NCBI GenBank assembly: GCA_002339165.1
Contig: DDJS01000112.1
Span: 1 to 6,764, forward strand
DNA length: 6,764 nt
Reading direction: 5' to 3'
Source of the DNA: Cellvibrionales bacterium UBA2618
GTDB lineage: Bacteria > Pseudomonadota > Gammaproteobacteria > Pseudomonadales > Porticoccaceae
The notes below the pieces were generated by a model, which saw nothing but the letters and a program-made list of their open reading frames with translations, did no database searches and was not told the origin of the DNA. Of this stretch, positions 1 to 6,664 are shown piece by piece. The stretch's first letter is position 1. Each line of letters opens with the position of its first letter. The position numbers were made by a program, and so were the translations under genes.

Positions 1-51
1 AGCGTGGCACGCGCGATGTTGCGATAGGTAAATACTGCTGGCGCGCAGCGC

Positions 52-903
52 TTATGCGAGGCTGGATTTAATATAATCTCCAAGACGTTCCGAGGCGTCT
101 GAGCCCTTTCCATAACCGCCTGTTAGGCAGATATCGATCTGCCCGAGCGCGGGTAATTGCTTATTGTTGGCCAGTATTTTTAGGTTCTTAGGCACCGTTG
201 ATTTCGCTAGCACTGTAATCCCGAGTCCGGCTTCGATTGCCGATTGGATGCCAGATAAATCTGGATTGGTATGCACCAAGCGCCATGGGCGTTGGATTTT
301 ACCCAATCGTTGGGCCGCCCTTTGACGGTAGATGCAACCTTCTTGTGCGAGCACTAGCGGCAGTTCAGATTGTCGTTCGGTTTGATGCTGCGAACTACCG
401 ACCCACACCAATTGATCGCTTTTAATCACGCCTTTACGGCGTTTTGACGGCCGGTTATGAAGCGATAGGGTGAGGTCGTAACGGCGGCTTTGTTCTGCAG
501 ATAATAAGTTGCGGCTGAGATCACTGACGATCTCGAGCGCGACGTGCGGGTAGGCGGTGGAAAAGCGGCCAAGGATTTCTGGTAGCAAAGTAATGGCGAA
601 TTCGCTCGGGATCCCCAAGCATACGCTTCCCTCGAGGGTTGGCTGATGAAAATCAAGCAATATGTCATCGTTCAGAGCGATGATTTGGCGCGCCCTTTGG
701 TAGAGTTTAAGGCCGTCGTCTGACGGCACTAAGCGCTTTTTAATGCGTAAAAAAAGTGCTGTGCCGAGTAGTTCTTCGAGCTTTTTAATCTGCAGGCTGG
801 TCGCCGGTTGCGACCGCCCGATTTGATCGGCGGCGACGGTTACGCTGCCGATATCATGAACTGCGACAAAGGTTCGCAAGGCGTCCATAGAGATATTGCG
901 CAT
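52..903 (-). CDS. LysR-type transcriptional regulator, LrhA-like
   Basis: Probable DNA-binding transcriptional regulator of 283 residues, close to the usual LysR length of about 300. Residues 6-65 form the N-terminal winged helix-turn-helix (MDALRTFVAVHDIGSVTVAA, then the recognition-helix segment SQPATSLQIKKLE and the wing LFLRIKKRLVPSDDG). A linker helix and a periplasmic-binding-like effector domain follow from about residue 92. The segment LAQEGCIYRQRAAQRL and the late segment AIEAGLGITVLAKS resemble the LrhA/HexA/PecT branch rather than GcvA. I chose the ATG at 903-901 because GGGAG lies 5 bases upstream. An in-frame ATG 20 codons further out would add residues (NTLYVLICFLND...) not typical of the family, and the ATG at 888 has no ribosome site. 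The gene is divergent from gcvT, the classic LysR arrangement with a target, so control of the gcv genes is a reasonable inference. The ligand is unknown. Confidence 0.92.
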   Translation of the reverse strand: MRNISMDALRTFVAVHDIGSVTVAADQIGRSQPATSLQIKKLEELLGTALFLRIKKRLVPSDDGLKLYQRARQIIALNDDILLDFHQPTLEGSVCLGIPSEFAITLLPEILGRFSTAYPHVALEIVSDLSRNLLSAEQSRRYDLTLSLHNRPSKRRKGVIKSDQLVWVGSSQHQTERQSELPLVLAQEGCIYRQRAAQRLGKIQRPWRLVHTNPDLSGIQSAIEAGLGITVLAKSTVPKNLKILANNKQLPALGQIDICLTGGYGKGSDASERLGDYIKSSLA

Positions 904-908
904 GGCCA

Positions 909-913
909 CTCCC
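909..913 (-). promoter_or_regulatory. Ribosome binding site deciding the LysR start
   Basis: On the minus strand this reads GGGAG, 5 bases before the ATG at 903-901. It favours the 283-residue form over the longer reading from 963 and over the internal ATG at 888. Confidence 0.6.
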
Positions 914-927
914 ACTGCAGGTAAGTC

Positions 928-962
928 ATTTAAAAAACAAATTAAAACATACAAAGTATTCA
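928..962. promoter_or_regulatory. AT-rich divergent control region, possible LysR operator
   Basis: This is the most AT-rich part of the window, between the divergent LysR gene and gcvT. Two short inverted repeats are visible: TTTAA-N8-TTAAA (929-946) and ATAC-AAA-GTAT (949-959). The second overlaps a T-N11-A spacing (T950, A962) as in LysR-type boxes. LysR regulators often bind such sites in divergent intergenic regions. A T-N11-A match is common by chance in AT-rich DNA, so binding here is inference. The same stretch probably also holds the LysR promoter, but I see no convincing -35/-10 pair for it. Confidence 0.3.
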
Positions 963-974
963 CTTAACAAATAA

Positions 975-1003
975 TTGAGCAATGCGGTAACCTACGCTCT
1001 AAC
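975..1003 (+). promoter_or_regulatory. Candidate sigma70 promoter for gcvT
   Basis: A -35 element TTGAGC (975-980) and a -10 element TCTAAC (998-1003) are separated by 17 bases. Each matches the consensus at four of six positions. Transcription would start near 1010, giving a leader of only about 23 bases, too short for a riboswitch. The site lies just downstream of the AT-rich region, so an activator bound there would sit next to the -35, the usual position for LysR-type activation. Prediction by eye only. Confidence 0.4.
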
Positions 1004-1032
1004 GGCCCTTTTCACTCTCTCCGAGAAACTTT

Positions 1033-2154
1033 ATGTCGACGGTAATCAAGCGTACGGCTCTGTACGATCTGCAGATTCAGTGCGGGGCAAAAATGGTCTC
1101 CTTTGCCGGCTACCAAATGCCTATTCAATACGCTTCTGGGATTATGCACGAGCACCTTCACTGCCGGTCTCGTGCCGGATTATTTGATGTTTCTCACATG
1201 GGCCAGGTCAGCGTTTTTGGGCGCGATGCGGCGAGCCAACTCGAAACATTGATGCCGGTTGATCTAGAGATGATGGCTGTCGGTCAGCAGTGCTATTCGG
1301 TGCTGACGAATGAGCAGGGCGGGGTGATCGATGACTTAATTATCGCCCGGCGTGCTAGCGAGAACTTTGCGCTGGTGGTCAACGCCGGTTGTAAAGATGA
1401 GGATGTCGAATATTTGCGGCAGCGCCTGCCGAATTTGCAGGTGCATCGTCACGATGACTTAGCGTTATTGGCTCTGCAGGGCCCGCAAGCAGCAGATGTT
1501 CTGCGCGACGCGTTTAAATCGATCGATCAGTTGGCCTTTATGCAGGGTTGTAGCGCGGTCATTTGTGGCGTGGATTGCTATATCTCTCGATGCGGTTATA
1601 CCGGCGAGGATGGCTTTGAAATCGCGCTGCCGATGGTTCATGCGGAGGCAGTGGCAGAGCACTTATTGCAGCATGACAGCGTCGCATGGATTGGGCTGGG
1701 CGCGCGAGATTCATTGCGATTAGAGGCTGGCCTTTGCCTGTATGGCCAAGATTTGACTGCGCAGATAACGCCAATCGAAGCGCGTATCGGCTGGAGTATT
1801 AGCCGGTCGAGGCGCATCGGCGGTGCCAAAGAAGGCGGGTTTGTCGGTGCCGAGACGATATTACGGCAGCAGAGAGACGGCCCCAGTCGGCGGAGGGTGG
1901 GGCTGATGATTGAGGGGCGAGCGCCGGTCAGGCAGGGTGCGGTAGTTGTCAATCAACAGGGGTCAGTGATTGGCGAAGTCACCAGCGGTGGATTTGGGCC
2001 AACGCTAAATGCACCCGTGGCGATGGCGTCTGTCGATGTCATGTGCAGCGTTTTGGGTACGCAATTGTCAGCCATAGTTCGTGGTCAAGAGCGTGCGGTA
2101 ACGGTGGTAGATATGCCGTGGGTGGCGCACAACTATTATCGGCTACCGGCATGA
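1033..2154 (+). CDS. gcvT: Aminomethyltransferase, glycine cleavage T-protein
   Basis: The T-protein takes the aminomethyl group carried on lipoyl-GcvH, transfers the methylene to tetrahydrofolate to make 5,10-methylene-THF, and releases ammonia. It acts in the cytoplasm. The 373 residues match the usual length. Family landmarks run in order: KRTALYDLQIQCGAKMVSFA near the N-terminus, AGLFDVSHMGQ (48-58), GGVIDDL (96-102) whose first Asp, D100, matches the catalytic Asp of E. coli GcvT (D101), TGEDGFEI (190-197), GARDSLRLEAGLCLYGQDL (223-241), SGGFGPTLNAPVAMASVD (318-335), and the C-terminal MPWVAHNYYR. The start ATG has a weak purine-rich site (GAGA) about 7 bases upstream. It is the first gene of a likely gcvT-gcvP operon and is divergent from a LysR regulator. 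No truncation or frameshift is seen. Confidence 0.98.
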   Translation: MSTVIKRTALYDLQIQCGAKMVSFAGYQMPIQYASGIMHEHLHCRSRAGLFDVSHMGQVSVFGRDAASQLETLMPVDLEMMAVGQQCYSVLTNEQGGVIDDLIIARRASENFALVVNAGCKDEDVEYLRQRLPNLQVHRHDDLALLALQGPQAADVLRDAFKSIDQLAFMQGCSAVICGVDCYISRCGYTGEDGFEIALPMVHAEAVAEHLLQHDSVAWIGLGARDSLRLEAGLCLYGQDLTAQITPIEARIGWSISRSRRIGGAKEGGFVGAETILRQQRDGPSRRRVGLMIEGRAPVRQGAVVVNQQGSVIGEVTSGGFGPTLNAPVAMASVDVMCSVLGTQLSAIVRGQERAVTVVDMPWVAHNYYRLPA

Positions 2155-2222
2155 GCAGTGCCGGCAACGCGACGATTTGAGAACTTTTTACAGCCATATC
2201 GACTGAACTAAAAGGTGGTTGG

Positions 2223-2282
2223 ATGGCGGTCTTGATGTTTAAACCAGTAACTAATACCAGTGCTAGGAGTTGCAGAATATGA
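2223..2282 (+). CDS. Possible 19-codon leader ORF overlapping the gcvP start
   Basis: A short reading frame in the gcvT-gcvP gap encodes MAVLMFKPVTNTSARSCRI. It starts at ATG 2223, preceded by AAGG (2212-2215) at a 7-base spacing, and ends at TGA 2280-2282. That stop overlaps the gcvP ATG (2279-2281) as ATGA, the classic layout for translational coupling. The peptide contains no glycine, so it is not an obvious glycine-sensing attenuator. No similarity to a known protein is recognised. A 20-codon ORF in a 124-base gap can easily arise by chance, so the overlap and ribosome site are the only support. Confidence 0.25.
   Translation: MAVLMFKPVTNTSARSCRI
2265..2269 (+). promoter_or_regulatory. 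Ribosome binding site deciding the gcvP start
   Basis: AGGAG lies 9 bases before the ATG at 2279. The alternative in-frame TTG at 2270 directly abuts this site, leaving no room for initiation, so the ATG is preferred and the protein is three residues shorter than the longest reading. Confidence 0.75.
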
Positions 2283-5176
2283 CAGCGGGGATACCTCAGG
2301 CGGTAACAAGTAGGAGTGAGTTGCAGTCTCTATTGGGCGAGCGTGATTTTGAGACACGACACATCGGTTATGGTGCTCGCGAGGTAGAACAAATGCTGGC
2401 GCAACTCGGTTATACCTCGATGTCGGACTTTATTCAGACCTTGGTGCCCGAGTCGATTTATGGGGATGCGCGGTTGGATCTGCCGGATGCCGTATCCGAA
2501 GTCGAAGCTCGCGCCCAGCTTAAGCGCATTGCGAGTCAAAATAAGTGTCTAAAGTCGCTGATTGGGCAAGGGTATTATGGCACTGAAACGCCAGCCGTGA
2601 TTCAGCGAAATATTCTTGAAAACCCGGCCTGGTACACCGCATATACGCCTTATCAGCCGGAAATTTCCCAGGGCCGCCTAGAGGCCATACTCAACTTTCA
2701 GACTATGGTCAGTGACTTGACCGGTTTGGCGGTAGCCAATGCGTCGATGCTCGACGAGGGTACCGCTGCAGCGGAAGCTATGAGCATGGCGCGGCGCACC
2801 GCAAAAAACAAAAGTCAGTATTTTTTTATCGATCATGATTGTTTTCCACAGACCATCAAAGTGGTCGAAACCCGCGCCATAGCGGCCGGTTATGACATCG
2901 TTGTTGGCGATCCGCAGAAGGATCTAGGCGACCGAGACTACTTTGGTATTTTATTGCAATATCCAGGGTGTTCGGGGGAGATAGGAGATTTTGGTGACGT
3001 TATTGCGCGAGTGCATGCAGGTAAGGGTAAGGTCATTATGGCCGCTGACATCCTTTCGTTGCTGGTGCTCAAGTCGCCGGGCGAGCTTGGCGCTGATATT
3101 GCCGTGGGCAGCACTCAACGGTTTGGGGTGCCGGTCGGGTACGGCGGCCCCCATGCCGGTTTTATGGCGACTTCAAATCAACTGCAGCGATCGCTGCCGG
3201 GGCGCTTGGTTGGCGTCTCTATCGACAGCGACGGCAAGCCGGCATACCGATTGGCATTGCAGACCCGCGAGCAGCATATTCGACGCGAAAAGGCGACGTC
3301 CAATATCTGTACTGCGCAGGTGTTGCTCGCGGTGATCGCGGCGATGTACGCCTGTTATCATGGCCCCAAAGGGCTACTTAAAATTGCCCGCCGAGTCCAC
3401 GCGCTGACGGCGCTTTTGGCCGCGGGATTAAAAGCGCAAGGTTTTGATCTACACAACCGACAATTTTTTGATACCTTGACGGTGCGCACCGGCGCCCAGA
3501 CCGAGGCGATCCAAGGTCGCGCGCTGACCGCCGGTATCAATTTACGCGTTATCGATGCCGAGACTCTCGGGTTGTCGCTGGATGAAACGGTCGGGAGTGA
3601 CGAAGTCGAGCGGCTTTGGCGGGTGTTCGACGAAGACTCAAGCATCGATATGGCGACCCTTGCCGAGACCACTGATTTGCATCTCAGCGCACAACTTTGC
3701 AGAACCGATGAGGTACTAAAACATCCGGTGTTTAGCCTGCATCAGACCGAGACCGATATGCTGCGCTATATGCGACGCCTCAGTGATAGCGACTTGGCGC
3801 TCGATCGGACCATGATTCCTCTCGGTTCCTGCACTATGAAGCTCAACGCAACCAGCGAAATGATCCCTATTAGTTGGCCGGAGTTTAGTCAAATCCACCC
3901 CTTCGCTCCACTCGACCAAGCGACGGGGTATTTACAGATGATCAAAGAGGTTGAGAATATGCTCATCGCCTGCACCGGTTATGATCGCGTTTCGCTGCAA
4001 CCGAATGCTGGCTCACAAGGTGAATTTGCCGGTTTGTTGGCGATTCGTGGTTATCATCAGAGCCGTGGTGAGGGGCATCGAAATATCTGTTTGATACCGA
4101 GTTCCGCGCACGGTACCAACCCAGCGTCAGCGCAAATGTGCGCTATGCAGGTGGTGGTGGTGCTTTGCGATGAGCAGGGTAACGTTGACCTCGACGATTT
4201 GCGCAGCAAGGCCGAACAATATTCACAAAATTTGGCGGCGATCATGGTCACCTATCCATCGACCCATGGGGTCTTTGAATCGCAGATTCGGGATATCGCC
4301 GACGTGGTGCACCAAAATGGTGGGCAGGTGTATATCGACGGGGCTAATTTAAACGCCATGGTCGGTGTCTGCGCGCCGGGAGAGTTTGGTGGCGACGTCA
4401 GTCATCTCAACTTGCACAAGACGTTTTGTATTCCCCACGGAGGGGGTGGGCCAGGTGTCGGCCCGGTCGCGGTCAAACAGCACTTGGCGCCCTTTTTGCC
4501 GGCATCGCCCCTACATGCCGAGGCACAGGGCTATCAGGTGTCGAGCACGGTGTTTGGTTCGGCCTCAATTTTGCCGATCACTTGGGTCTACGTGCGCATG
4601 ATGGGCGCTATGGGATTGCGACGTGCGACCGAGGCGGCAATCTTGAGCGCCAACTATATCGCCATGCGTTTGGCTGAGCACTATCCGATTTTATACACCG
4701 GTCATCGCGGCTTGGTCGCCCATGAATGCATCCTTGACCTTCGCCCAATCAAAGAGTGCACAGGGATAGCCGTTGAGGACATTGCAAAGCGGCTGATAGA
4801 CTATGGATTTCATGCTCCGACGATGTCATTTCCGGTGGCTGGTACGCTTATGATAGAGCCCACTGAAAGCGAATCGCGGGCCGAATTAGATCGGTTTTGT
4901 GACAGTATGATTGCCATTCGAGGCGAGATCGACCGGGTCGCTAGTGGTGAATGGCCCGCTGAAGATAACCCATTGGTCAACGCGCCGCATACAGCCGAGC
5001 AGGTGAGTGATCCAAATTGGGCGCGCAGCTATGATCGTTGGGTCGCAGGCTATCCCCTCGAGTCTTTGCGCAAGAACAAATACTGGCCGCCCGTAGGGCG
5101 TTTAGATAGCGTCTATGGCGACCGTAACTTGATGTGTTCCTGCCCCAATATGTCTGATTACACGCAGTCAGACTGA
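2279..5176 (+). CDS. gcvP: Glycine dehydrogenase (decarboxylating), P-protein
   Basis: The P-protein is a cytoplasmic PLP enzyme that decarboxylates glycine and loads the remaining aminomethyl group onto lipoyl-GcvH. This is the single-chain form, 965 residues against about 957 in E. coli, with both halves fused rather than split into GcvPA and GcvPB. The N-terminal half shows FETRHIG, GYYGTETPAVIQRNILENP, MLDEGTAAAEAM and RFGVPVGYGGPHAGF (about 280-294). The C-terminal half shows MIPLGSCTMKLNATSEM (about 511-527), SSAHGTNPASA (608-618), and HLNLHKTFCIPHGGGGPG with K714 as the PLP-binding lysine, matching E. coli K706 in context. The C-terminal YGDRNLMCSCP is also typical. All key motifs are intact. 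It follows gcvT by 124 bases, where gcvH would sit in the E. coli order, and is probably co-transcribed with gcvT. Confidence 0.98.
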   Translation: MTAGIPQAVTSRSELQSLLGERDFETRHIGYGAREVEQMLAQLGYTSMSDFIQTLVPESIYGDARLDLPDAVSEVEARAQLKRIASQNKCLKSLIGQGYYGTETPAVIQRNILENPAWYTAYTPYQPEISQGRLEAILNFQTMVSDLTGLAVANASMLDEGTAAAEAMSMARRTAKNKSQYFFIDHDCFPQTIKVVETRAIAAGYDIVVGDPQKDLGDRDYFGILLQYPGCSGEIGDFGDVIARVHAGKGKVIMAADILSLLVLKSPGELGADIAVGSTQRFGVPVGYGGPHAGFMATSNQLQRSLPGRLVGVSIDSDGKPAYRLALQTREQHIRREKATSNICTAQVLLAVIAAMYACYHGPKGLLKIARRVHALTALLAAGLKAQGFDLHNRQFFDTLTVRTGAQTEAIQGRALTAGINLRVIDAETLGLSLDETVGSDEVERLWRVFDEDSSIDMATLAETTDLHLSAQLCRTDEVLKHPVFSLHQTETDMLRYMRRLSDSDLALDRTMIPLGSCTMKLNATSEMIPISWPEFSQIHPFAPLDQATGYLQMIKEVENMLIACTGYDRVSLQPNAGSQGEFAGLLAIRGYHQSRGEGHRNICLIPSSAHGTNPASAQMCAMQVVVVLCDEQGNVDLDDLRSKAEQYSQNLAAIMVTYPSTHGVFESQIRDIADVVHQNGGQVYIDGANLNAMVGVCAPGEFGGDVSHLNLHKTFCIPHGGGGPGVGPVAVKQHLAPFLPASPLHAEAQGYQVSSTVFGSASILPITWVYVRMMGAMGLRRATEAAILSANYIAMRLAEHYPILYTGHRGLVAHECILDLRPIKECTGIAVEDIAKRLIDYGFHAPTMSFPVAGTLMIEPTESESRAELDRFCDSMIAIRGEIDRVASGEWPAEDNPLVNAPHTAEQVSDPNWARSYDRWVAGYPLESLRKNKYWPPVGRLDSVYGDRNLMCSCPNMSDYTQSD

Positions 5177-5187
5177 CGGTTAGTCAG
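5165..5187 (+). other. Overlapping short inverted repeats at the gcvP stop
   Basis: CAGTC-A-GACTG (5165-5175) and CTGAC-GGTTA-GTCAG (5173-5187) are two short, partly overlapping stems spanning the gcvP stop codon at 5174-5176. No run of T follows, so this is not a standard intrinsic terminator. The two stems exclude each other and could at most slow or mark the transcript end. Confidence 0.3.
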
Positions 5188-5220
5188 CGCCGCGCATAAT
5201 TGCGTCGGTTAGCGCCGCGC
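5177..5220. repeat. Imperfect GC-rich direct repeat between gcvP and the next gene
   Basis: CGGTTAG followed by AGCGCCGCGC occurs twice. In the first copy (5177-5195) CGGTTAG and AGCGCCGCGC are separated by TC. In the second (5206-5220) the two parts overlap as CGGTTAGCGCCGCGC. The 10-base core AGCGCCGCGC is at 5186-5195 and 5211-5220, 25 bases apart. It starts directly after the gcvP stop. It may be a small tandem duplication with a 4-base deletion or part of an intergenic repeat family. One window cannot tell these apart. Confidence 0.45.
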
Positions 5221-5272
5221 CGCTTGGACTTTCTGTTAATCTAGTAGGCAATAGGGCTGTCTGGGGACGGGT

Positions 5273-6664
5273 GTGAATCTATATATCAGTTGCGGTTTTT
5301 TGGTTGTCGGGGGAATGCTGCTTTTTCGGTTTTGGGCAACCGCTCTGAGTCGTCATTTATTGGCGTTGGATACTTGGCGACGGGTGTCTGCCGGCCTGTT
5401 AATCGCCGCAATATGCCTGATGCTGTATGCGGTGTCCGACCCTTTTTGGTTTGAATACACCGCAGGTCTCGTCTTGTTGGGGGTGGTTTTTACGCTGATG
5501 GCCCTTGCCTTGATAATGTTTACCTATGAATCCCACGCGCGCCGTAGTTTGGTGGTTATCATCGATCATTACCGTTGGTTTGGTATTCCGCTGGCATTAT
5601 TATGCTGGGGTCTTGGATTGTGGTTGTTGGGCTGGTCTTACATCGGCGATGTGGCTGAGCTCGGCGAATGCGCGAGCGACGATCAGCTAAATGTCGTCTG
5701 CGGGATCCGCAATGCTGAGGACCTTGTGATCACGCCGGATGAGGCCTTTTTTATCGTCCCAGAATTCGGTGGTATCGGCCCTTTTAATGCGGCGCAGGCA
5801 CACGCTGCCGGGCGCCTGATGTTGGTCGACATAAAAGCTCAAGCCGCGCAACCGGCGCCGATTCGATACGCTGAAAATACCTGGGGTGATGGCGACTGCC
5901 AGCGCACTGACGTTATGCCTCTGTCGCCCCATGGCATCGACTTGATAGAGCGTGGCGACGGCCGCTATCAACTGGCGGTAATCAATCATGCGCCCGGCGA
6001 AACGGTTGAAATGTTTGAAGTGGTCGCGGCAGCAGAGGTTTGGCACTTGATCTGGCGAGGCTGTGTTCAAGTGCCCAAGGTCAATTACCTAAATGACATT
6101 AGTTTGGCCAGCGATGGTAGCTTTTATGCCTCGCACATGTACCCGCCAGAGTTTTCCACTGTCGAGCTGTTGATGGCCGCGCTTTTTAGCCACGCCACCG
6201 GTTACGTTTTGCGGTGGGATACGATTAATGGCTTCGGTCAGGTGCCAGCTACCGACGGGGGCCATCCCAACGGAGTGGTCTACGATGAGAGCCAAAATAT
6301 ACTCTATGTGGCGCACAATTTTGCCGATAGAATCGATGCGGTGGACATGACTCAGGCTGCGGTTGTGGCGAGCGTGACCCTCAACAGCCCAGACAACTTA
6401 GTGCTGCGGGACGGTGCATTATGGGCGACTAGTTGGGATCATGAGATTGCCGATATGGCAGTTTGTGAATATAAAGTGCCCTGTGCGCTGCCTTTTTCCG
6501 TTCACCAATATATGCCAAAAACGCTGCGGAAGGAGCGCCGTTGGCGCTTTAATCATGCGCCTTTAGGTTTGGTCACCGTGGCGTTTGCATTAGATGGTCG
6601 GGTTTGGTTGGGTGGTATTAGAACCGATCGATTGGGTTATTTCGATATTGAACCCTCCAACTAA
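5273..6664 (+). CDS. Membrane-anchored paraoxonase-like beta-propeller protein
   Basis: A 463-residue protein I place in the paraoxonase/SMP-30 group of calcium-dependent esterase/lactonase propellers. Substrate unknown. Four hydrophobic helices are seen at about 2-24, 38-55, 62-85 and 102-124. The loops 25-37 (SRHLLALDTWRRV) and 86-101 (ESHARRS...HYR) are basic and the 56-61 loop is not, so the propeller (about 130-463) should face the periplasm. Motifs match human PON1 in order: NAEDL (E149, D150; PON1 E53/D54), PHGI (H220; H115), VINHA (H239; H134), LNDIS (N274, D275; N168/D169), HPNGV (N333; N224) and SPDNL (D374, N375; D269/N270). The helix-rich 290-312 segment parallels the PON1 active-site helix. 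The GTG start is chosen because GGGGA lies 5 bases upstream, and the next ATG at 5315 would cut into helix 1. It lies 96 bases after gcvP and may be co-transcribed. It could instead be a non-enzymatic propeller sensor. Confidence 0.75.
   Translation: MNLYISCGFLVVGGMLLFRFWATALSRHLLALDTWRRVSAGLLIAAICLMLYAVSDPFWFEYTAGLVLLGVVFTLMALALIMFTYESHARRSLVVIIDHYRWFGIPLALLCWGLGLWLLGWSYIGDVAELGECASDDQLNVVCGIRNAEDLVITPDEAFFIVPEFGGIGPFNAAQAHAAGRLMLVDIKAQAAQPAPIRYAENTWGDGDCQRTDVMPLSPHGIDLIERGDGRYQLAVINHAPGETVEMFEVVAAAEVWHLIWRGCVQVPKVNYLNDISLASDGSFYASHMYPPEFSTVELLMAALFSHATGYVLRWDTINGFGQVPATDGGHPNGVVYDESQNILYVAHNFADRIDAVDMTQAAVVASVTLNSPDNLVLRDGALWATSWDHEIADMAVCEYKVPCALPFSVHQYMPKTLRKERRWRFNHAPLGLVTVAFALDGRVWLGGIRTDRLGYFDIEPSN

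Noticed and set aside
1..71. Possible 3' ends of a rightward gene (frame 1 reads SVARAMLR then TAG at 25-27; frame 3 stays open to a TAA at about 69-71).
   Set aside because: Too short to recognise, and frame 3 would overlap the LysR gene end. No motif supports either.
904..963. N-terminal extension of the LysR protein from an ATG at 963.
   Set aside because: The extra 20 residues are unlike the family, which normally starts a few residues before the helix-turn-helix. GGGAG is well placed for the ATG at 903 instead.
1638..1952. Long reverse-strand reading inside gcvT (104 codons).
   Set aside because: Shadow of gcvT, which has intact family motifs throughout; no independent ribosome site or recognisable domain.
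2270..2278. TTG start for gcvP giving three more residues.
   Set aside because: It abuts the AGGAG site with no spacing. The ATG at 2279 has a normal 9-base spacing.
5224..5252. Promoter for the paraoxonase-like gene using TTGGAC as the -35.
   Set aside because: No acceptable -10 lies 16-18 bases downstream (GGCAAT at 17), so a separate promoter is not supported.
5687..6070. 127-codon reverse-strand reading inside the paraoxonase-like gene.
   Set aside because: It lies fully within a frame whose motifs match the paraoxonase family, and its translation shows no domain.
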